64,000 nucleotides of DNA, taken from assembly GCA_945903275.1 (NCBI GenBank), contig CAMDNW010000007.1, positions 1-64,000 of the forward strand, read 5' to 3'. This stretch comes from Thermoflexus hugenholtzii JAD2. Its GTDB lineage: Bacteria; Chloroflexota; Dehalococcoidia; UBA2979. The notes below the pieces were generated by a model. The model saw nothing but the letters and a program-made list of their open reading frames with translations, was not told where the DNA came from and did not search any database. Positions 16,701 to 25,822 of this stretch are shown piece by piece. A program made the position numbers and the translations under genes. Within the stretch, counting starts at the first letter, position 1. Each line of letters starts with the position of its first letter.

Positions 16701-17576
16701 TCAGAGCGTTAACCCTTGCCAGATTGGGGATAACGCGAACCATTGATCCGGCGCGCGGCGAATACCGGTCTCCAGCGCCGCCGCCATCGCACGCATGCCG
16801 GCCTCGATGTTCGCGTCGCGGCCGCCGGTGCGCGTGAGCGTCAACGGCTCGTCTATGATGACGCGCAGCCCACCGCGCGGCGAGCGCAGCACCGTCACCG
16901 GCAGAAGTGGCGCGCCGGTGCGCAGCGCGAGTTCGACCGGCCCCGAGGGCAGCCGCGCCCGCTCGCCGAAGAACATCACCGGCCGCCCGGTACCAAGGAG
17001 GTCGCGGTCGGCGAGCACCACCAGCACGCCGCCAGCGCGCACGTGCGTCAGTGCCTCGCGCGCACCGGCGAGGTCAGCGGTGACCAGCCGCAGCCCTGGC
17101 GCGCCTCGCAGGTCACGCACCCAGTCGTGCATACGCGAGGGCGAGAGCCGCTCGATGAACACCATCACAGCCAGCCCGCTCCGGCCGAGCGCGCGCAGGA
17201 TCGCCTCGGGGTTTCCGAGGTGGGACGAGACCGCGATCACACCGCAGCCTCGATCCACCGCACCGAAGAAGCGATCTGCGCCGTCCATCACCTCGATGGG
17301 CGCGAATTGCTGCTCGGGGGTCAGGTACGGCGCGCGGGCGAAGGCGGCGTAGTTGCGGGCGGCGGTACGCACGCAGCCACGCGCGGCACGTGCCCGAGCG
17401 CGCGGCGAGGCGGTGGGGCCGAGGACGTGGCGCATGTGGTCATCAGTGACACGCCGCAACCTCGGCGAGAGGTACCAAGCGAGGGTGCCGAGGACAACTG
17501 CTTTTATGTCGATCAGCCACGCGGGAAAGCGGCCTGCAACCCGCACCAAGAACCAGAGGACGGCGAATTGGAGCAT
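16701..17576 (-). CDS. LpxL/PatA-like membrane acyltransferase (copy 1)
   Basis: 291 residues with an N-terminal hydrophobic anchor. VIAVSSHLGNPEAIL holds the HX4E catalytic motif of the LpxL/HtrB superfamily; ADRDLLGTGRPVMFFGERARLPSGPVELALRTGAPLLPVTV is the acyl-chain/substrate region. In mycobacteria the homologous PatA acylates PI-mannosides, and its gene sits between the PI synthase and pimA genes. No lipid A genes are seen here, so glycolipid acylation is the favoured role. Confidence 0.82.
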   Translation of the reverse strand: MLQFAVLWFLVRVAGRFPAWLIDIKAVVLGTLAWYLSPRLRRVTDDHMRHVLGPTASPRARARAARGCVRTAARNYAAFARAPYLTPEQQFAPIEVMDGADRFFGAVDRGCGVIAVSSHLGNPEAILRALGRSGLAVMVFIERLSPSRMHDWVRDLRGAPGLRLVTADLAGAREALTHVRAGGVLVVLADRDLLGTGRPVMFFGERARLPSGPVELALRTGAPLLPVTVLRSPRGGLRVIIDEPLTLTRTGGRDANIEAGMRAMAAALETGIRRAPDQWFALSPIWQGLTL

Positions 17577-17610
17577 GGGTGCAGTATCAGCGAGATCGGC
17601 ACCTATGAGA

Positions 17611-18483
17611 TCAGCGCAGGGTGGCAGCGCGGTCGGCCACCCACCACGAGCGGAAGATGTACCACTGCTCCGGGTCGCGGGCGACCATGCGCTCCAGCGC
17701 GCTCATGATCGCCTGCGTGAGCGCGCGGACATCGTGTTCGCTGTCGCCGGTGGGTGTGAACGGTATGGTTTCGCCCTGACCGTACACGCGAGGACTGCGT
17801 GGGTGCTCACGCCGGACGGTCGCCACCACAACACTCGCGCCAGCGCGCAGCGCGATGCGGGCGGGGCCATCCGCCACCAGCACTGTGTCCCCGAAGAACT
17901 GCGCCTCCACGCCGCCGCCCTGCGGGGGAACATCGATGAGCATCGCCACGACCTCGTTGCGTTTGAGGGCGCGCAGCACGCTCGGGCCGACGCGCTCGGC
18001 GGGGAGTATGGTCATACCCAAGGCGCGGCGCGCGCCAAGCACTAGATCGTTGAGCCGGGGATCGCCGAAGGTATCGGCGACCACGGAGAGCGGCAGGCCG
18101 CGCTCGGCGAGCGCCGCCGCACCGAGATCCCAGTTCCCGTAGTGCATGGTGATGAAGACGATGCCGTTACCTCGCCGCTCCACCTCGATCTGCGGCCAGC
18201 GATCGAAGATGACGCGCGAGTGCACCTCGGCCGCGGTGGCGGAGGTGAAGCGAAGGAAGTCGATGAGATAGACAGCGTAGTTCGCGAAAGAGCGGCGCGC
18301 CGCCAATCGCGCGCGCGCCTCGTCACGGAAGATGTGCCGCATGTTGGCGATAGAGCGACGTCGCCCCCCGGGCCACGCATAGAACGCGGCAACGCCGCAG
18401 GCCGCGGCAACCGCATAGGCCACCGAGAGCGGTGCCGCCTTCGCCAGCACGGACGCGATGCGAAACGCCCAATACACGGACAT
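17611..18483 (-). CDS. LpxL/PatA-like membrane acyltransferase (copy 2)
   Basis: 290 residues, related to the preceding gene. FITMHYGNWDLGAAALAERGLPLSVVADTFGDPRLNDLV carries HX4D, and LIDVPPQGGGVEAQFFGDTVLVADGPARIALRAGASVVVATV matches the second conserved block. An N-terminal hydrophobic stretch anchors it. Two divergent acyltransferases in one operon would allow two different acylation sites on the same lipid, or one to act on a precursor. Gaps of 22 and 34 bases to its neighbours support one transcript. Confidence 0.82.
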   Translation of the reverse strand: MSVYWAFRIASVLAKAAPLSVAYAVAAACGVAAFYAWPGGRRRSIANMRHIFRDEARARLAARRSFANYAVYLIDFLRFTSATAAEVHSRVIFDRWPQIEVERRGNGIVFITMHYGNWDLGAAALAERGLPLSVVADTFGDPRLNDLVLGARRALGMTILPAERVGPSVLRALKRNEVVAMLIDVPPQGGGVEAQFFGDTVLVADGPARIALRAGASVVVATVRREHPRSPRVYGQGETIPFTPTGDSEHDVRALTQAIMSALERMVARDPEQWYIFRSWWVADRAATLR

Positions 18484-18505
18484 GAGGCCGTCCGGCCTGC
18501 TTCGA

Positions 18506-19594
18506 TTACCCGGTAATCAGCGCCTCGCCCTTGATGTAGGCCTCAAGGTTGTCGCGGGCGATGTCATCGTGGAATTGCTTCGGCGGAGACTTCATGAAAT
18601 AAGCCGACGGCTCGTAGATCGGGCCGGAGATGCCGCGGTCGAGCGCCAGCTTGGCGCAGCGGATGGCATCGATGACGACGCCGGCGGAGTTGGGGCTGTC
18701 CCAGACCTCGAGCTTGGTTTCGAGGTTCAGCGGCACGTCGCCGAAGGTCGTGCCTTCGATGCGGATGTGGCACCACTTGCGGTCGAGCAGCCACGGAACG
18801 TGGTCGGACGGGCCGACGTGGACATCGGCATAGGGCATGTCGTAGTCGATCTGCGAGGTGACCGCATTGGTCTTCGATATCTTCTTGGAGAGCAGGCGTT
18901 CGCGCTCCAGCATGTTGAGGAAGTCGGTGTTGCCGCCGAAGTTCAACTGGTAGGTGCGGTCTATGCGTACGCCGCGATCCTGAAACAGGCGGGCGAGAAC
19001 GCGGTGCAGGATGGTCGCGCCGAGTTGCGACTTGATGTCGTCGCCGATGATCGGGACACCGGCATCGCGGAAACGGTTACCCCAGTACTCCTCGCGCGCG
19101 ATGAAGACGGGGATGCAATTGATGAAGGCGCAGCCGGCGGCGAGCACTTGCTCCACGTACCACTTGGTCGCCTCTTCCGAGCCGACGGGCAGGTAGTTGA
19201 TGACGACATGAGTGTTGGTCTCTTTCAGGATCCTGGTGATATCGGCGGTCTGGCCCGGGGCCTTGGTGATGATCTCGGAGAGATACTTGCCGAGGCCATC
19301 GTGCGTCATGCCCCGGCTCACGGTGACGCCGCTCGTCGGCACGTCAGCGAACTTGATGGTGTTGTTCGGTTCCGACAAGATCGCCTCGGACAGATCCTTG
19401 CCGACCTTATTGATGTCGATGTCGAAGGCGGCGGTGAACTTGATGTCGCGGATGTGGTAGCCGGCGAGCACGGGGTGCATGAGGCCAGGGATGACTGCGC
19501 CGTCCTCCGCGCCCTTGTAGTACTCGACGCCCTGGATCAGCGAGGAAGCGCAGTTGCCGACGCCGATGATCGCAACGTTGATTGGTTCTGCCAT
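18506..19594 (-). CDS. ino1: Inositol-1-phosphate synthase
   Basis: 362 residues. Converts glucose-6-phosphate to myo-inositol-1-phosphate with [24 protein letters not shown] is the actinobacterial/archaeal-type Rossmann start; [58 protein letters not shown] and [13 protein letters not shown] are family signatures including active-site lysines. First gene of the seven-gene lipid operon and hence the source of its head group. An A+T-rich divergent promoter region separates it from a LysR regulator. Confidence 0.93.
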   Translation of the reverse strand: MAEPINVAIIGVGNCASSLIQGVEYYKGAEDGAVIPGLMHPVLAGYHIRDIKFTAAFDIDINKVGKDLSEAILSEPNNTIKFADVPTSGVTVSRGMTHDGLGKYLSEIITKAPGQTADITRILKETNTHVVINYLPVGSEEATKWYVEQVLAAGCAFINCIPVFIAREEYWGNRFRDAGVPIIGDDIKSQLGATILHRVLARLFQDRGVRIDRTYQLNFGGNTDFLNMLERERLLSKKISKTNAVTSQIDYDMPYADVHVGPSDHVPWLLDRKWCHIRIEGTTFGDVPLNLETKLEVWDSPNSAGVVIDAIRCAKLALDRGISGPIYEPSAYFMKSPPKQFHDDIARDNLEAYIKGEALITG

Positions 19595-19711
19595 GGGATT
19601 GCTCCTTCGTTGAGAGGTGGGGCGTATGTCCTAGAAACCTTACGCGCCGATTACACATTCGGCAAATAGATATTACAAACACTATCCATAAGTATAATAT
19701 ATGATTTTTGG
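19595..19711. promoter_or_regulatory. Divergent promoter/operator region between ino1 and the LysR regulator
   Basis: Conspicuously A+T-rich. A perfect TATAAT (19693-19698, plus strand) stands 13 bases before the regulator's GTG, implying a very short leader. An interrupted inverted repeat ATAG-N12-CTAT (about 19666-19685) has the look of a LysR T-N11-A site and would suit autoregulation and control of ino1. Confidence 0.5.
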
Positions 19712-20605
19712 GTGACGACGGAACCAGCCAGCAGCCTTGCGGACTTCATTGGCGGCGTCAGCCTGCGCCAATTGCTCTACCTGCGCATGGCCGCGCACCA
19801 GCCCTCGTTCACCGCCGCCGCCGCCGCCCTGGGCATCACGCAGCCCGCGCTCTCGCAGGCGCTGCTGGAGGTCGAGCGCCGCGCGGGCGTCCCGCTGTTC
19901 GAGGCCAACGGCCGCCACCGCCGCCTCACGGAAGACGGCCGCGAATTGCTCGCCTTCGCCGAACGCGTACTGGCAGAAGCCGCCGCGCTACGCGACCGCC
20001 TCGATGCCCGCGCGCGAGGCGAGGCGGGCACGCTGCGCGTGGGGATGATCGATGCCGCCAGCCTGTACGTGCTGCCGGACATCATCCGCGAGTACCGCGA
20101 GCAGCATCCGGCGGTCGACTTGCAACTGCACGTCGACGCCACCGCCGCGCTGCTGACACAGTTACGCACGTTCGAGCTTGACCTTGTGTTCGCCATCGGC
20201 CCGCCCGAGAACGGCATCGAAGGCATCGAGGTGCTGCGCGAGCCGCTGCACGTGTACGCGCCACCGGGCCGCGACGACCCGCACGCGCCGCCGCTGCACG
20301 CGGAGTGGGCACTATACGAGAGCGGTTCACACACGCGCGCGATCATCGATGTAGGGCTAGGGCGACTGGGGATCGCGCCGCTCGTCACGCTGCAAAGCGG
20401 CAACCCGGAGGTGCTGCGGCAGATGGTCGCGCTGGGCCTCGGGTGGAGCGTGCTGCCGCCGGCGGTGGCCGAGGGCGCGCCGGTGCTCGCCTCGCGGCGT
20501 GGGGCACTGGTTGCGCAACGCTCGCTGTTCGCGATGCGGCGGGCGGGGGCTGCGCCGCATCCGCGCGCCGACGAATTCCTACGCCTCGCGCTCGCTGCTG
20601 CTTAG
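19712..20605 (+). CDS. LysR-family transcriptional regulator
   Basis: 297 residues, GTG start. The N-terminal winged helix-turn-helix (SLRQLLYLRMAAHQPSFTAAAAALGITQPALSQALLEVERRAGVPLFEANGR) is canonical; LRVGMIDAASLYVLPDIIREYREQHPAVDLQL begins the periplasmic-binding-like effector domain. Its divergent position suggests it controls the inositol-lipid operon and itself. The 3' end overlaps convergent truB by 27 bases. Confidence 0.9.
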   Translation: MTTEPASSLADFIGGVSLRQLLYLRMAAHQPSFTAAAAALGITQPALSQALLEVERRAGVPLFEANGRHRRLTEDGRELLAFAERVLAEAAALRDRLDARARGEAGTLRVGMIDAASLYVLPDIIREYREQHPAVDLQLHVDATAALLTQLRTFELDLVFAIGPPENGIEGIEVLREPLHVYAPPGRDDPHAPPLHAEWALYESGSHTRAIIDVGLGRLGIAPLVTLQSGNPEVLRQMVALGLGWSVLPPAVAEGAPVLASRRGALVAQRSLFAMRRAGAAPHPRADEFLRLALAAA

Positions 20606-21532
20606 TTGCTCATCGGTCGTCGTCACGAGCACGCGCACGGGCTGCCAGCGGCCACCTCGGTACTCCGTCAACGCCACGAGGGAGCCGCCGAAGTCGTAGG
20701 CGCGCGCACGGGTACCCTCGGGCGGTGCGTCGGCGCACAACGGTGGCGCGACGGGACGGCCGAAACGCACCTCGGCGACCTCAACGGCGTCCAGCAGCAC
20801 GGCGGGCCAGCCTGTGAGTACGGCGTCGGGCGCGTGCAGCAGCGCGTCGAGGCGGTCGTGGGCTTCGAGGCGCGAGACGGCGGCAGCGAGCGGCACGGCG
20901 CGGGCAGCCCCGAACGGGCCGACTTGGGTGCGGCGCAGCGCGCTGACGTGCGCCCCGACGCCGAGCGCACGGCCGAGGTCGCGGGCGAGCGCGCGCACGT
21001 AGTAGCCCTTGCTGCACTCGATCTCAACGCAGCACTGCGCACCATCGCGTGAGACGAGGCGGAGCGCGTGCGCCGTCACGACGCGAGGCATGAGGTCGAC
21101 TGTCTCGCCTCGGCGCGCGGCGCGGTACGCGGGGACACCCGCTCGCTTGATGGCGCTGTACTGCGGCGGGAGTTGGGCGTGTTCGCCGACGAACTGCGCG
21201 AGGGCAAGCTGGATCGCCTCGTCAGTGAGGCGATCCAGCTTGCCCTCGGAGGCGAGGGCTACGGACTCGCCTTCTGCGTCGTCGGTATCGGTCTCGATGC
21301 CCAGCGTGAGCTCGGTGGTATAGGCCTTGCGAGCGTCCACGAGGGCATCGATAAGCCTCGTAGCGTCGCCGCCGATGGCGACGGGGAGGACGCCGGTGGC
21401 GAGCGGATCGAGGGTGCCGGCGTGGCCGACACGCTTCACGCCGGCGGCGCGGCGGATGGCGCGAACGACATCAAACGAGGTCATGCCGGAGGGCTTATCG
21501 ATGTTGAGAAAACCAGAGGGCGTGGCCAGCAC
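20579..21532 (-). CDS. truB: tRNA pseudouridine-55 synthase
   Basis: 317 residues, GTG start. GFLNIDKPSGMTSFDVVRAIRR and GHAGTLDPLATGVLPVAIG (catalytic Asp) are TruB hallmarks; SAIKRAGVPAYRAARRGE and CSKGYYVRALARDLG complete the fold, and a C-terminal PUA-like region follows. Forms U55 in the T-loop of tRNAs. Last gene of the nusA operon, five bases after rbfA. Confidence 0.95.
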   Translation of the reverse strand: MLATPSGFLNIDKPSGMTSFDVVRAIRRAAGVKRVGHAGTLDPLATGVLPVAIGGDATRLIDALVDARKAYTTELTLGIETDTDDAEGESVALASEGKLDRLTDEAIQLALAQFVGEHAQLPPQYSAIKRAGVPAYRAARRGETVDLMPRVVTAHALRLVSRDGAQCCVEIECSKGYYVRALARDLGRALGVGAHVSALRRTQVGPFGAARAVPLAAAVSRLEAHDRLDALLHAPDAVLTGWPAVLLDAVEVAEVRFGRPVAPPLCADAPPEGTRARAYDFGGSLVALTEYRGGRWQPVRVLVTTTDEQLSSSEREA

Positions 21533-21537
21533 CGGGG

Positions 21538-21900
21538 CTATAGTTCGCGGCCCTCGCCGTGCGCGACCTCACGCATCAGCGCGGTCATGCGGTCAGCCTC
21601 AGCGATGGAGTGATCGGCGATGAAGTGCAGCCTCGGAATCTGGCGCATGTGGAGGCGTTTCACGAGCGAGCGGTGGAAGAACGGCTCCGAGCGCACGAGC
21701 GCCTCCAGCACTTCGCGTTGCGCCTCGGGCGTGTCCATGACGGAGACGTGGATGCGCGCCGTGCTCATGTCGGGCGAGACCTCGACGTGGGTGATCGAGA
21801 TCATCACGTCAGTGAGGGCGGGGTGCTTGATCTCGCGCCGCAGCAGATCGGCGACCTCGACCTGCAACTGGTCGGCGACCTTCTCCATACGGCGGCTCAT
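21538..21900 (-). CDS. rbfA: 30S ribosome-binding factor A
   Basis: 120 residues. MSRRMEKVADQLQVEVADLLRREIKHPAL and the KH-like ISITHVEVSPDMSTARIHVSV strand-helix pattern, with RIPRLHF-type ending (MRQIPRLHFIADHSI), identify RbfA, which binds the 30S subunit during 16S maturation. Standard position between infB and truB. Confidence 0.95.
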   Translation of the reverse strand: MSRRMEKVADQLQVEVADLLRREIKHPALTDVMISITHVEVSPDMSTARIHVSVMDTPEAQREVLEALVRSEPFFHRSLVKRLHMRQIPRLHFIADHSIAEADRMTALMREVAHGEGREL

Positions 21901-21921
21901 CGTCGTGCTTTCAGGTGCGGC

Positions 21922-23715
21922 TTACTGCCGCACCTGCTCCATGTGGTAGCAGACGATCTCGTCGCCCTCCTCGAAGTCGGTGAAGACATCGATCTGGATG
22001 CCGCACTCGAAGCCGGAGCCGACCTCTCGCGCGTCGTCCTGCACGCGCTTGAGGCTGTCGATGCGGCCCTCCGCGATCTGTGCGCCCTTGCGAAACACAC
22101 GGGCGAGCGAACCTCGGCGCACGGTGCCCTCGCGGACGTAGCAGCCTGCGATGGCGTTGCGGCGGGCGAGGCGGAAGACCTGGCGCACCTCGATGCGCGC
22201 GTCCTCCTGCTCCTCGAACACCGGCTTGAGCAGGCCTTTCACGGCGCGCTCCACGTCGTCGATGATGTCGTAGATCACGCGGTACTCGCGAATCTCGACC
22301 TGCTCGACCTCGGCGAGACGGCGCGCACCCGGCTCGGGGTCGGTATTGAAGCCGATCACCACGCCCTTGGAGGCGACGGCGAGGTTCACGTCGGAATCGT
22401 TGATGGTGCCCGCCGAGGCGTGGATCACCTTCACGTTGATGCTTTCCACGCTCTGCTCTTGGAGTGAGCGCACCAGCGGCTCGATGGAGCCCTGCACGTC
22501 TGTCTTGAGCACGATGTTGAAGTCGAGCACGTCGCCACGGTGAATCTGGCCGAACAGACTGTCGAGGGTGACGCCAGTGCTGACCATGCCGCCGGCCTCG
22601 ACCTCACGGCGGCCGGACTCGGTGACCACCCGCGCGGCCTTTTCATCGGCGGCGACGGTGAAGCGCTCGCCAGCGGGCGGCACCTCGGAGAGCCCGAGCA
22701 CACGCACGGGCTGTGACGGCCCGGCTTCTTTCACGCGCACGCCCGCCTCGTCGGTCATCGCTTTGACCTTGCCGAAGGCGAAGCCGGTGACGATGACATC
22801 GCCGACGCGCAGCGTGCCGGTCTGCACCAGCAGCGTGGCAACGACGCCACGGTGGCGGTCAGTGGACGCCTCGATGACCACGCCAACGGCAGGTTGCTTG
22901 GGGTTCGCCTTTAGATCTTGGAGGTCGGCGACGACCAGCACGTTTTCCAGCAGTGCGTCGATACCCTCACCCTTCAATGCGGAGACGGGGACGACGATCT
23001 GGTCGCCTCCGTACTCCTCGGGCACCATCGCAAGTTCCATCAGTTGCTGCTTCACGCGGTCGGGGTTGGCGTTGTTCGCGTCCATCTTGTTGAGGGCGAC
23101 GACGATGGGGACGCCGGCGGCGCGGGCGTGGTCGATGGCCTCGCGGGTTTGCGGCATCACGCCGTCGTCGGCGGCCACCACCACGATCGCGACGTCCGTG
23201 ATCTGCGCACCACGCGCGCGCATTTCCGTGAAGGCGGCGTGACCGGGGGTGTCTACGAAGGTCACCGTGCGGCCGTCGGGGGCCGTGGCCTGGTAGGCGC
23301 CGATGTGCTGGGTGATACCGCCAGCCTCGCCGGCCGCAACCTTGGCGCGGCGGATGCTGTCGAGCAGCGTGGTCTTGCCGTGGTCGACGTGACCGAGCAC
23401 GGTCACGACGGGCGGGCGCGACACCGCGTTTGCGTCGTCTGCATCGGTAACGCGGCGCGAGGTGTTCGCGGCCTGCGCTTCCTCGGCGGCAGGAGCGGCG
23501 GCGGTGAGCGCACCGCCCTCCTCCTCGGGCGAGAAGCCGAGGTCGGCCGCAACGACGGCTGCGGTGTCGAAGTCGACGATCTGGTTGATCGTCGCCATCA
23601 CGCCGTTCTTCATGAGTTCCTTGATCACGTCGATGGGCGTGACACCGAGCAACTCGGCTAGGTCTTTCACGGCCACGGCCTGCGGGAGGCGGACGATCTG
23701 CTCTGCCTGGGTCAT
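21922..23715 (-). CDS. infB: Translation initiation factor IF-2
   Basis: 597 residues, the short form with a reduced N-terminal region. IF2_N-like start ([38 protein letters not shown]), GTPase G1 [16 protein letters not shown]2/G3 [10 protein letters not shown] and DTPGHAAF, G4 NKMD, then two beta-barrel domains and the C-terminal fMet-tRNA-binding domain. Its ATG overlaps the ylxR stop by four bases. Confidence 0.97.
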   Translation of the reverse strand: MTQAEQIVRLPQAVAVKDLAELLGVTPIDVIKELMKNGVMATINQIVDFDTAAVVAADLGFSPEEEGGALTAAAPAAEEAQAANTSRRVTDADDANAVSRPPVVTVLGHVDHGKTTLLDSIRRAKVAAGEAGGITQHIGAYQATAPDGRTVTFVDTPGHAAFTEMRARGAQITDVAIVVVAADDGVMPQTREAIDHARAAGVPIVVALNKMDANNANPDRVKQQLMELAMVPEEYGGDQIVVPVSALKGEGIDALLENVLVVADLQDLKANPKQPAVGVVIEASTDRHRGVVATLLVQTGTLRVGDVIVTGFAFGKVKAMTDEAGVRVKEAGPSQPVRVLGLSEVPPAGERFTVAADEKAARVVTESGRREVEAGGMVSTGVTLDSLFGQIHRGDVLDFNIVLKTDVQGSIEPLVRSLQEQSVESINVKVIHASAGTINDSDVNLAVASKGVVIGFNTDPEPGARRLAEVEQVEIREYRVIYDIIDDVERAVKGLLKPVFEEQEDARIEVRQVFRLARRNAIAGCYVREGTVRRGSLARVFRKGAQIAEGRIDSLKRVQDDAREVGSGFECGIQIDVFTDFEEGDEIVCYHMEQVRQ

Positions 23716-24017
23716 CTGGTGCTCGCTTCCTCAGTCTGCGGCGTTGCCGCCGGTGTGTGTGTGAGTAGTGCAGCGCGATCTTCCGCCGTCACCGTGGTGC
23801 GCAACGCGCGCGCGAGGCCGTCCGCGCGTCCGAGCGCGCGCTCCCAGCACTCCACCTGACCGCACAGATAGGCTCCACGACCCGCGAGGCGGCCCGTCGC
23901 GTCGAGCACGACGTGGCCGTCAGCGGCGCGCACCAAGCGCGTCAGACCGCGCTTGTCGCCCGGAGCACGGCACGCGATACACGTGCGCTGCGGTTGGTGG
24001 CGGGTGCGTACCTGCAC
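23712..24017 (-). CDS. ylxR: YlxR/RnpM-family RNA-binding protein
   Basis: 101 residues, GTG start. RTCIACRAPGDKRGLTRLVRAADGHVVLDATGRLAGRGAYLC is the DUF448 signature with its conserved GRGAYLC turn. The family binds RNA, and in Bacillus has been linked to RNase P modulation. Nine bases after nusA and overlapping infB, as usual. Confidence 0.93.
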   Translation of the reverse strand: MQVRTRHQPQRTCIACRAPGDKRGLTRLVRAADGHVVLDATGRLAGRGAYLCGQVECWERALGRADGLARALRTTVTAEDRAALLTHTPAATPQTEEASTR

Positions 24018-24026
24018 GTGCGCACC

Positions 24027-25643
24027 CTACTTCTCATCTTTGTCGTCAGCGCTATCCGCGCTGTCTTCGAAGCCGAAGTCGAACTCTTCGCCGTTCAGTT
24101 CTTCCAGACCCTCTTCGATGTCCTCATCGTCGACCTCGAAGCGGCGCGGGCCGCGGCGGGCGGCGGCGGGGCGGGCGCGGTCGCCAGCGGGCACCGGCGC
24201 GCCTCGGCGGCCACCTGCGCCACGACGGGCGCCTGCACCACGCGGGGCGTCTTCGTCCTCGAGGTCGCGGCGCACCAGAATCTCGTCGCCGAAGCGGAGA
24301 CTGCCGCCGCTGGTGTCGCGCCGGGGCGCGGCAGGCGCGACCGGCTCGGCCACGGGCGTCTCCTGAAAGGCGGCAACGGCTTCCATCTCCGGGGTGAGCG
24401 GCGCGGCTTCGACAGGCATCGCGACGGCAGCGGGACGCTGCTCGCCGGGGAGGCCGGGGCGGGCGTACGCGGTCGCGGACGGCGCGGTGGTCTCGCGAGG
24501 CGCTACCGCCAGCGCGGGAATGCCGGGGCGGTCGGCCAGCGGGATGGCTTCCATGCTAGCGGGCGGCGGCTGGAACAGGTCTTCGCCGGCCTTGATCAGC
24601 ACGCTCTCGGCCTGAATGTCGATACGGCGCTTGGTGAGCCGGGCGGCCAGTCGGGCGTTCTGCCCTTCTTTGCCGATGGCGAGACTCAGTTGCTTGTCGG
24701 GCACCGCGATGAACGCGGTGTTGGAGTCTTCATCGATGCGGATCGAAACGACCTCGGCGGGGCTGAGGGCGTTAACTACGTAGCGGGTGGGGTTCGGATC
24801 CCAGCGGATGAGGTCGATGCGCTCGCCGCCGAGTTCGTTGACGATGTTGGTGATGCGCGCACCGCGTACGCCGACGCACGCGCCGATGGGGTCGACGCCG
24901 TGCTGCCGCGAGATCACGGCGACCTTGGAGCGATAGCCGGGTTCGCGGGCGATGCCGACGATCTCGACGATGCCACGGGCGACCTCGGGAATTTCGAGTT
25001 CGAATAGGCGGCGCAGCAGATCAGGGTGTGAGCGGGAGACGACGACCTGCGGGCCCTTGGAGGCGCGATAGACCTCTTTCACGTAGACACGCAGACGCTG
25101 GCCGACGCGGTAGTGCTCTGGGCGCACCTGCTCCGCACCGGGCAACACCGCCTCGGAGCGGCCGAGGTCGACGATCACCTGCCGACGGCCCGGCTCCACG
25201 CGGAGGATGGTGCCGGAGACGAGTTCGCCTTCTTTGCTGGTGAACTCGTCGAAGACGACCTCGCGCTCCGCCTCGCGGAGGCGCTGGAGGACGACCTGCT
25301 TGGCGGTTTGCGCCGCGATGCGGCCCGCCTGCTCGCCAGCCTCGACCGCTTCGCGAATGGTGTCGCCGATCTTCGCGTTGGGGAAGCCCAGTGTCGCGGC
25401 GCGCTCGGGCGAGACTTGAATCTCGTCGTCCTCGATCTCCTCGTCGGCCATCACGACGTAGCGGCGCCACGCCTGGATGTCGCCATCCTGCGGATCGATG
25501 ATGACCTCGATATCCGAGTACTGGAGGTCGTCTTTCTTGTACGCCGAAGCCATCGCGGCCGCGACGGCCTCGAACACCGTCTTAGAGTCGAGGTTCTTCT
25601 CGGCGGACAGCTGGGCGATAGCGATGATGAAGTCGTTCTTCAC
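24027..25643 (-). CDS. nusA: Transcription termination/antitermination factor NusA
   Basis: 538 residues, GTG start with AGGGG just upstream. N-terminal RNAP-binding domain ([26 protein letters not shown]), S1 domain ([35 protein letters not shown]), two KH domains ([26 protein letters not shown] and [22 protein letters not shown]), then a long low-complexity acidic tail ending [16 protein letters not shown] in place of AR repeats. First gene of the operon; rimP, which usually precedes nusA, is absent. Confidence 0.96.
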   Translation of the reverse strand: MKNDFIIAIAQLSAEKNLDSKTVFEAVAAAMASAYKKDDLQYSDIEVIIDPQDGDIQAWRRYVVMADEEIEDDEIQVSPERAATLGFPNAKIGDTIREAVEAGEQAGRIAAQTAKQVVLQRLREAEREVVFDEFTSKEGELVSGTILRVEPGRRQVIVDLGRSEAVLPGAEQVRPEHYRVGQRLRVYVKEVYRASKGPQVVVSRSHPDLLRRLFELEIPEVARGIVEIVGIAREPGYRSKVAVISRQHGVDPIGACVGVRGARITNIVNELGGERIDLIRWDPNPTRYVVNALSPAEVVSIRIDEDSNTAFIAVPDKQLSLAIGKEGQNARLAARLTKRRIDIQAESVLIKAGEDLFQPPPASMEAIPLADRPGIPALAVAPRETTAPSATAYARPGLPGEQRPAAVAMPVEAAPLTPEMEAVAAFQETPVAEPVAPAAPRRDTSGGSLRFGDEILVRRDLEDEDAPRGAGARRGAGGRRGAPVPAGDRARPAAARRGPRRFEVDDEDIEEGLEELNGEEFDFGFEDSADSADDKDEK

Positions 25644-25710
25644 ATGACCCCTATTCTGAGCCAGCCGACGCGTCGGCCTGCGCTCTCCATGGTTCCAAGG
25701 CCCCCGCGCG

Positions 25711-25739
25711 TAAAAAAACGTGGGCCACGGGACCCACGT
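25711..25739 (-). terminator. Intrinsic-terminator-like hairpin in the nusA leader
   Basis: On the minus strand ACGTGGG and CCCACGT flank an 8-base loop and are followed at once by seven T residues. It lies between the candidate nusA promoter and the nusA start, where no other minus-strand gene could use it, so it looks like an attenuator of the nusA operon. A 14-base palindrome (GCCGACGCGTCGGC, 25664-25677) lies further along the same leader. Confidence 0.75.
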
Positions 25740-25766
25740 CTCACGAGGAGGCGTCTGACGCGAATC

Positions 25767-25796
25767 ATGTTATCACGGCCTCGGGAGCGGTCACAA
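25767..25796 (-). promoter_or_regulatory. Candidate nusA operon promoter
   Basis: TTGTGA, 18-base spacer and an extended -10 (TGA-TAACAT) on the minus strand. The implied start is about 117 bases before the nusA GTG, placing the terminator-like hairpin only about 20 bases into the transcript. Confidence 0.55.
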
Positions 25797-25822
25797 CGGC
25801 AGCATTCCGGTAGGATGCGCGT

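Noticed and set aside
18458-19669. 403-aa plus-strand ORF opposite ino1
   Set aside because: Antisense shadow with repetitive Asp/Val/Gly composition; Ino1 is certain on the minus strand.
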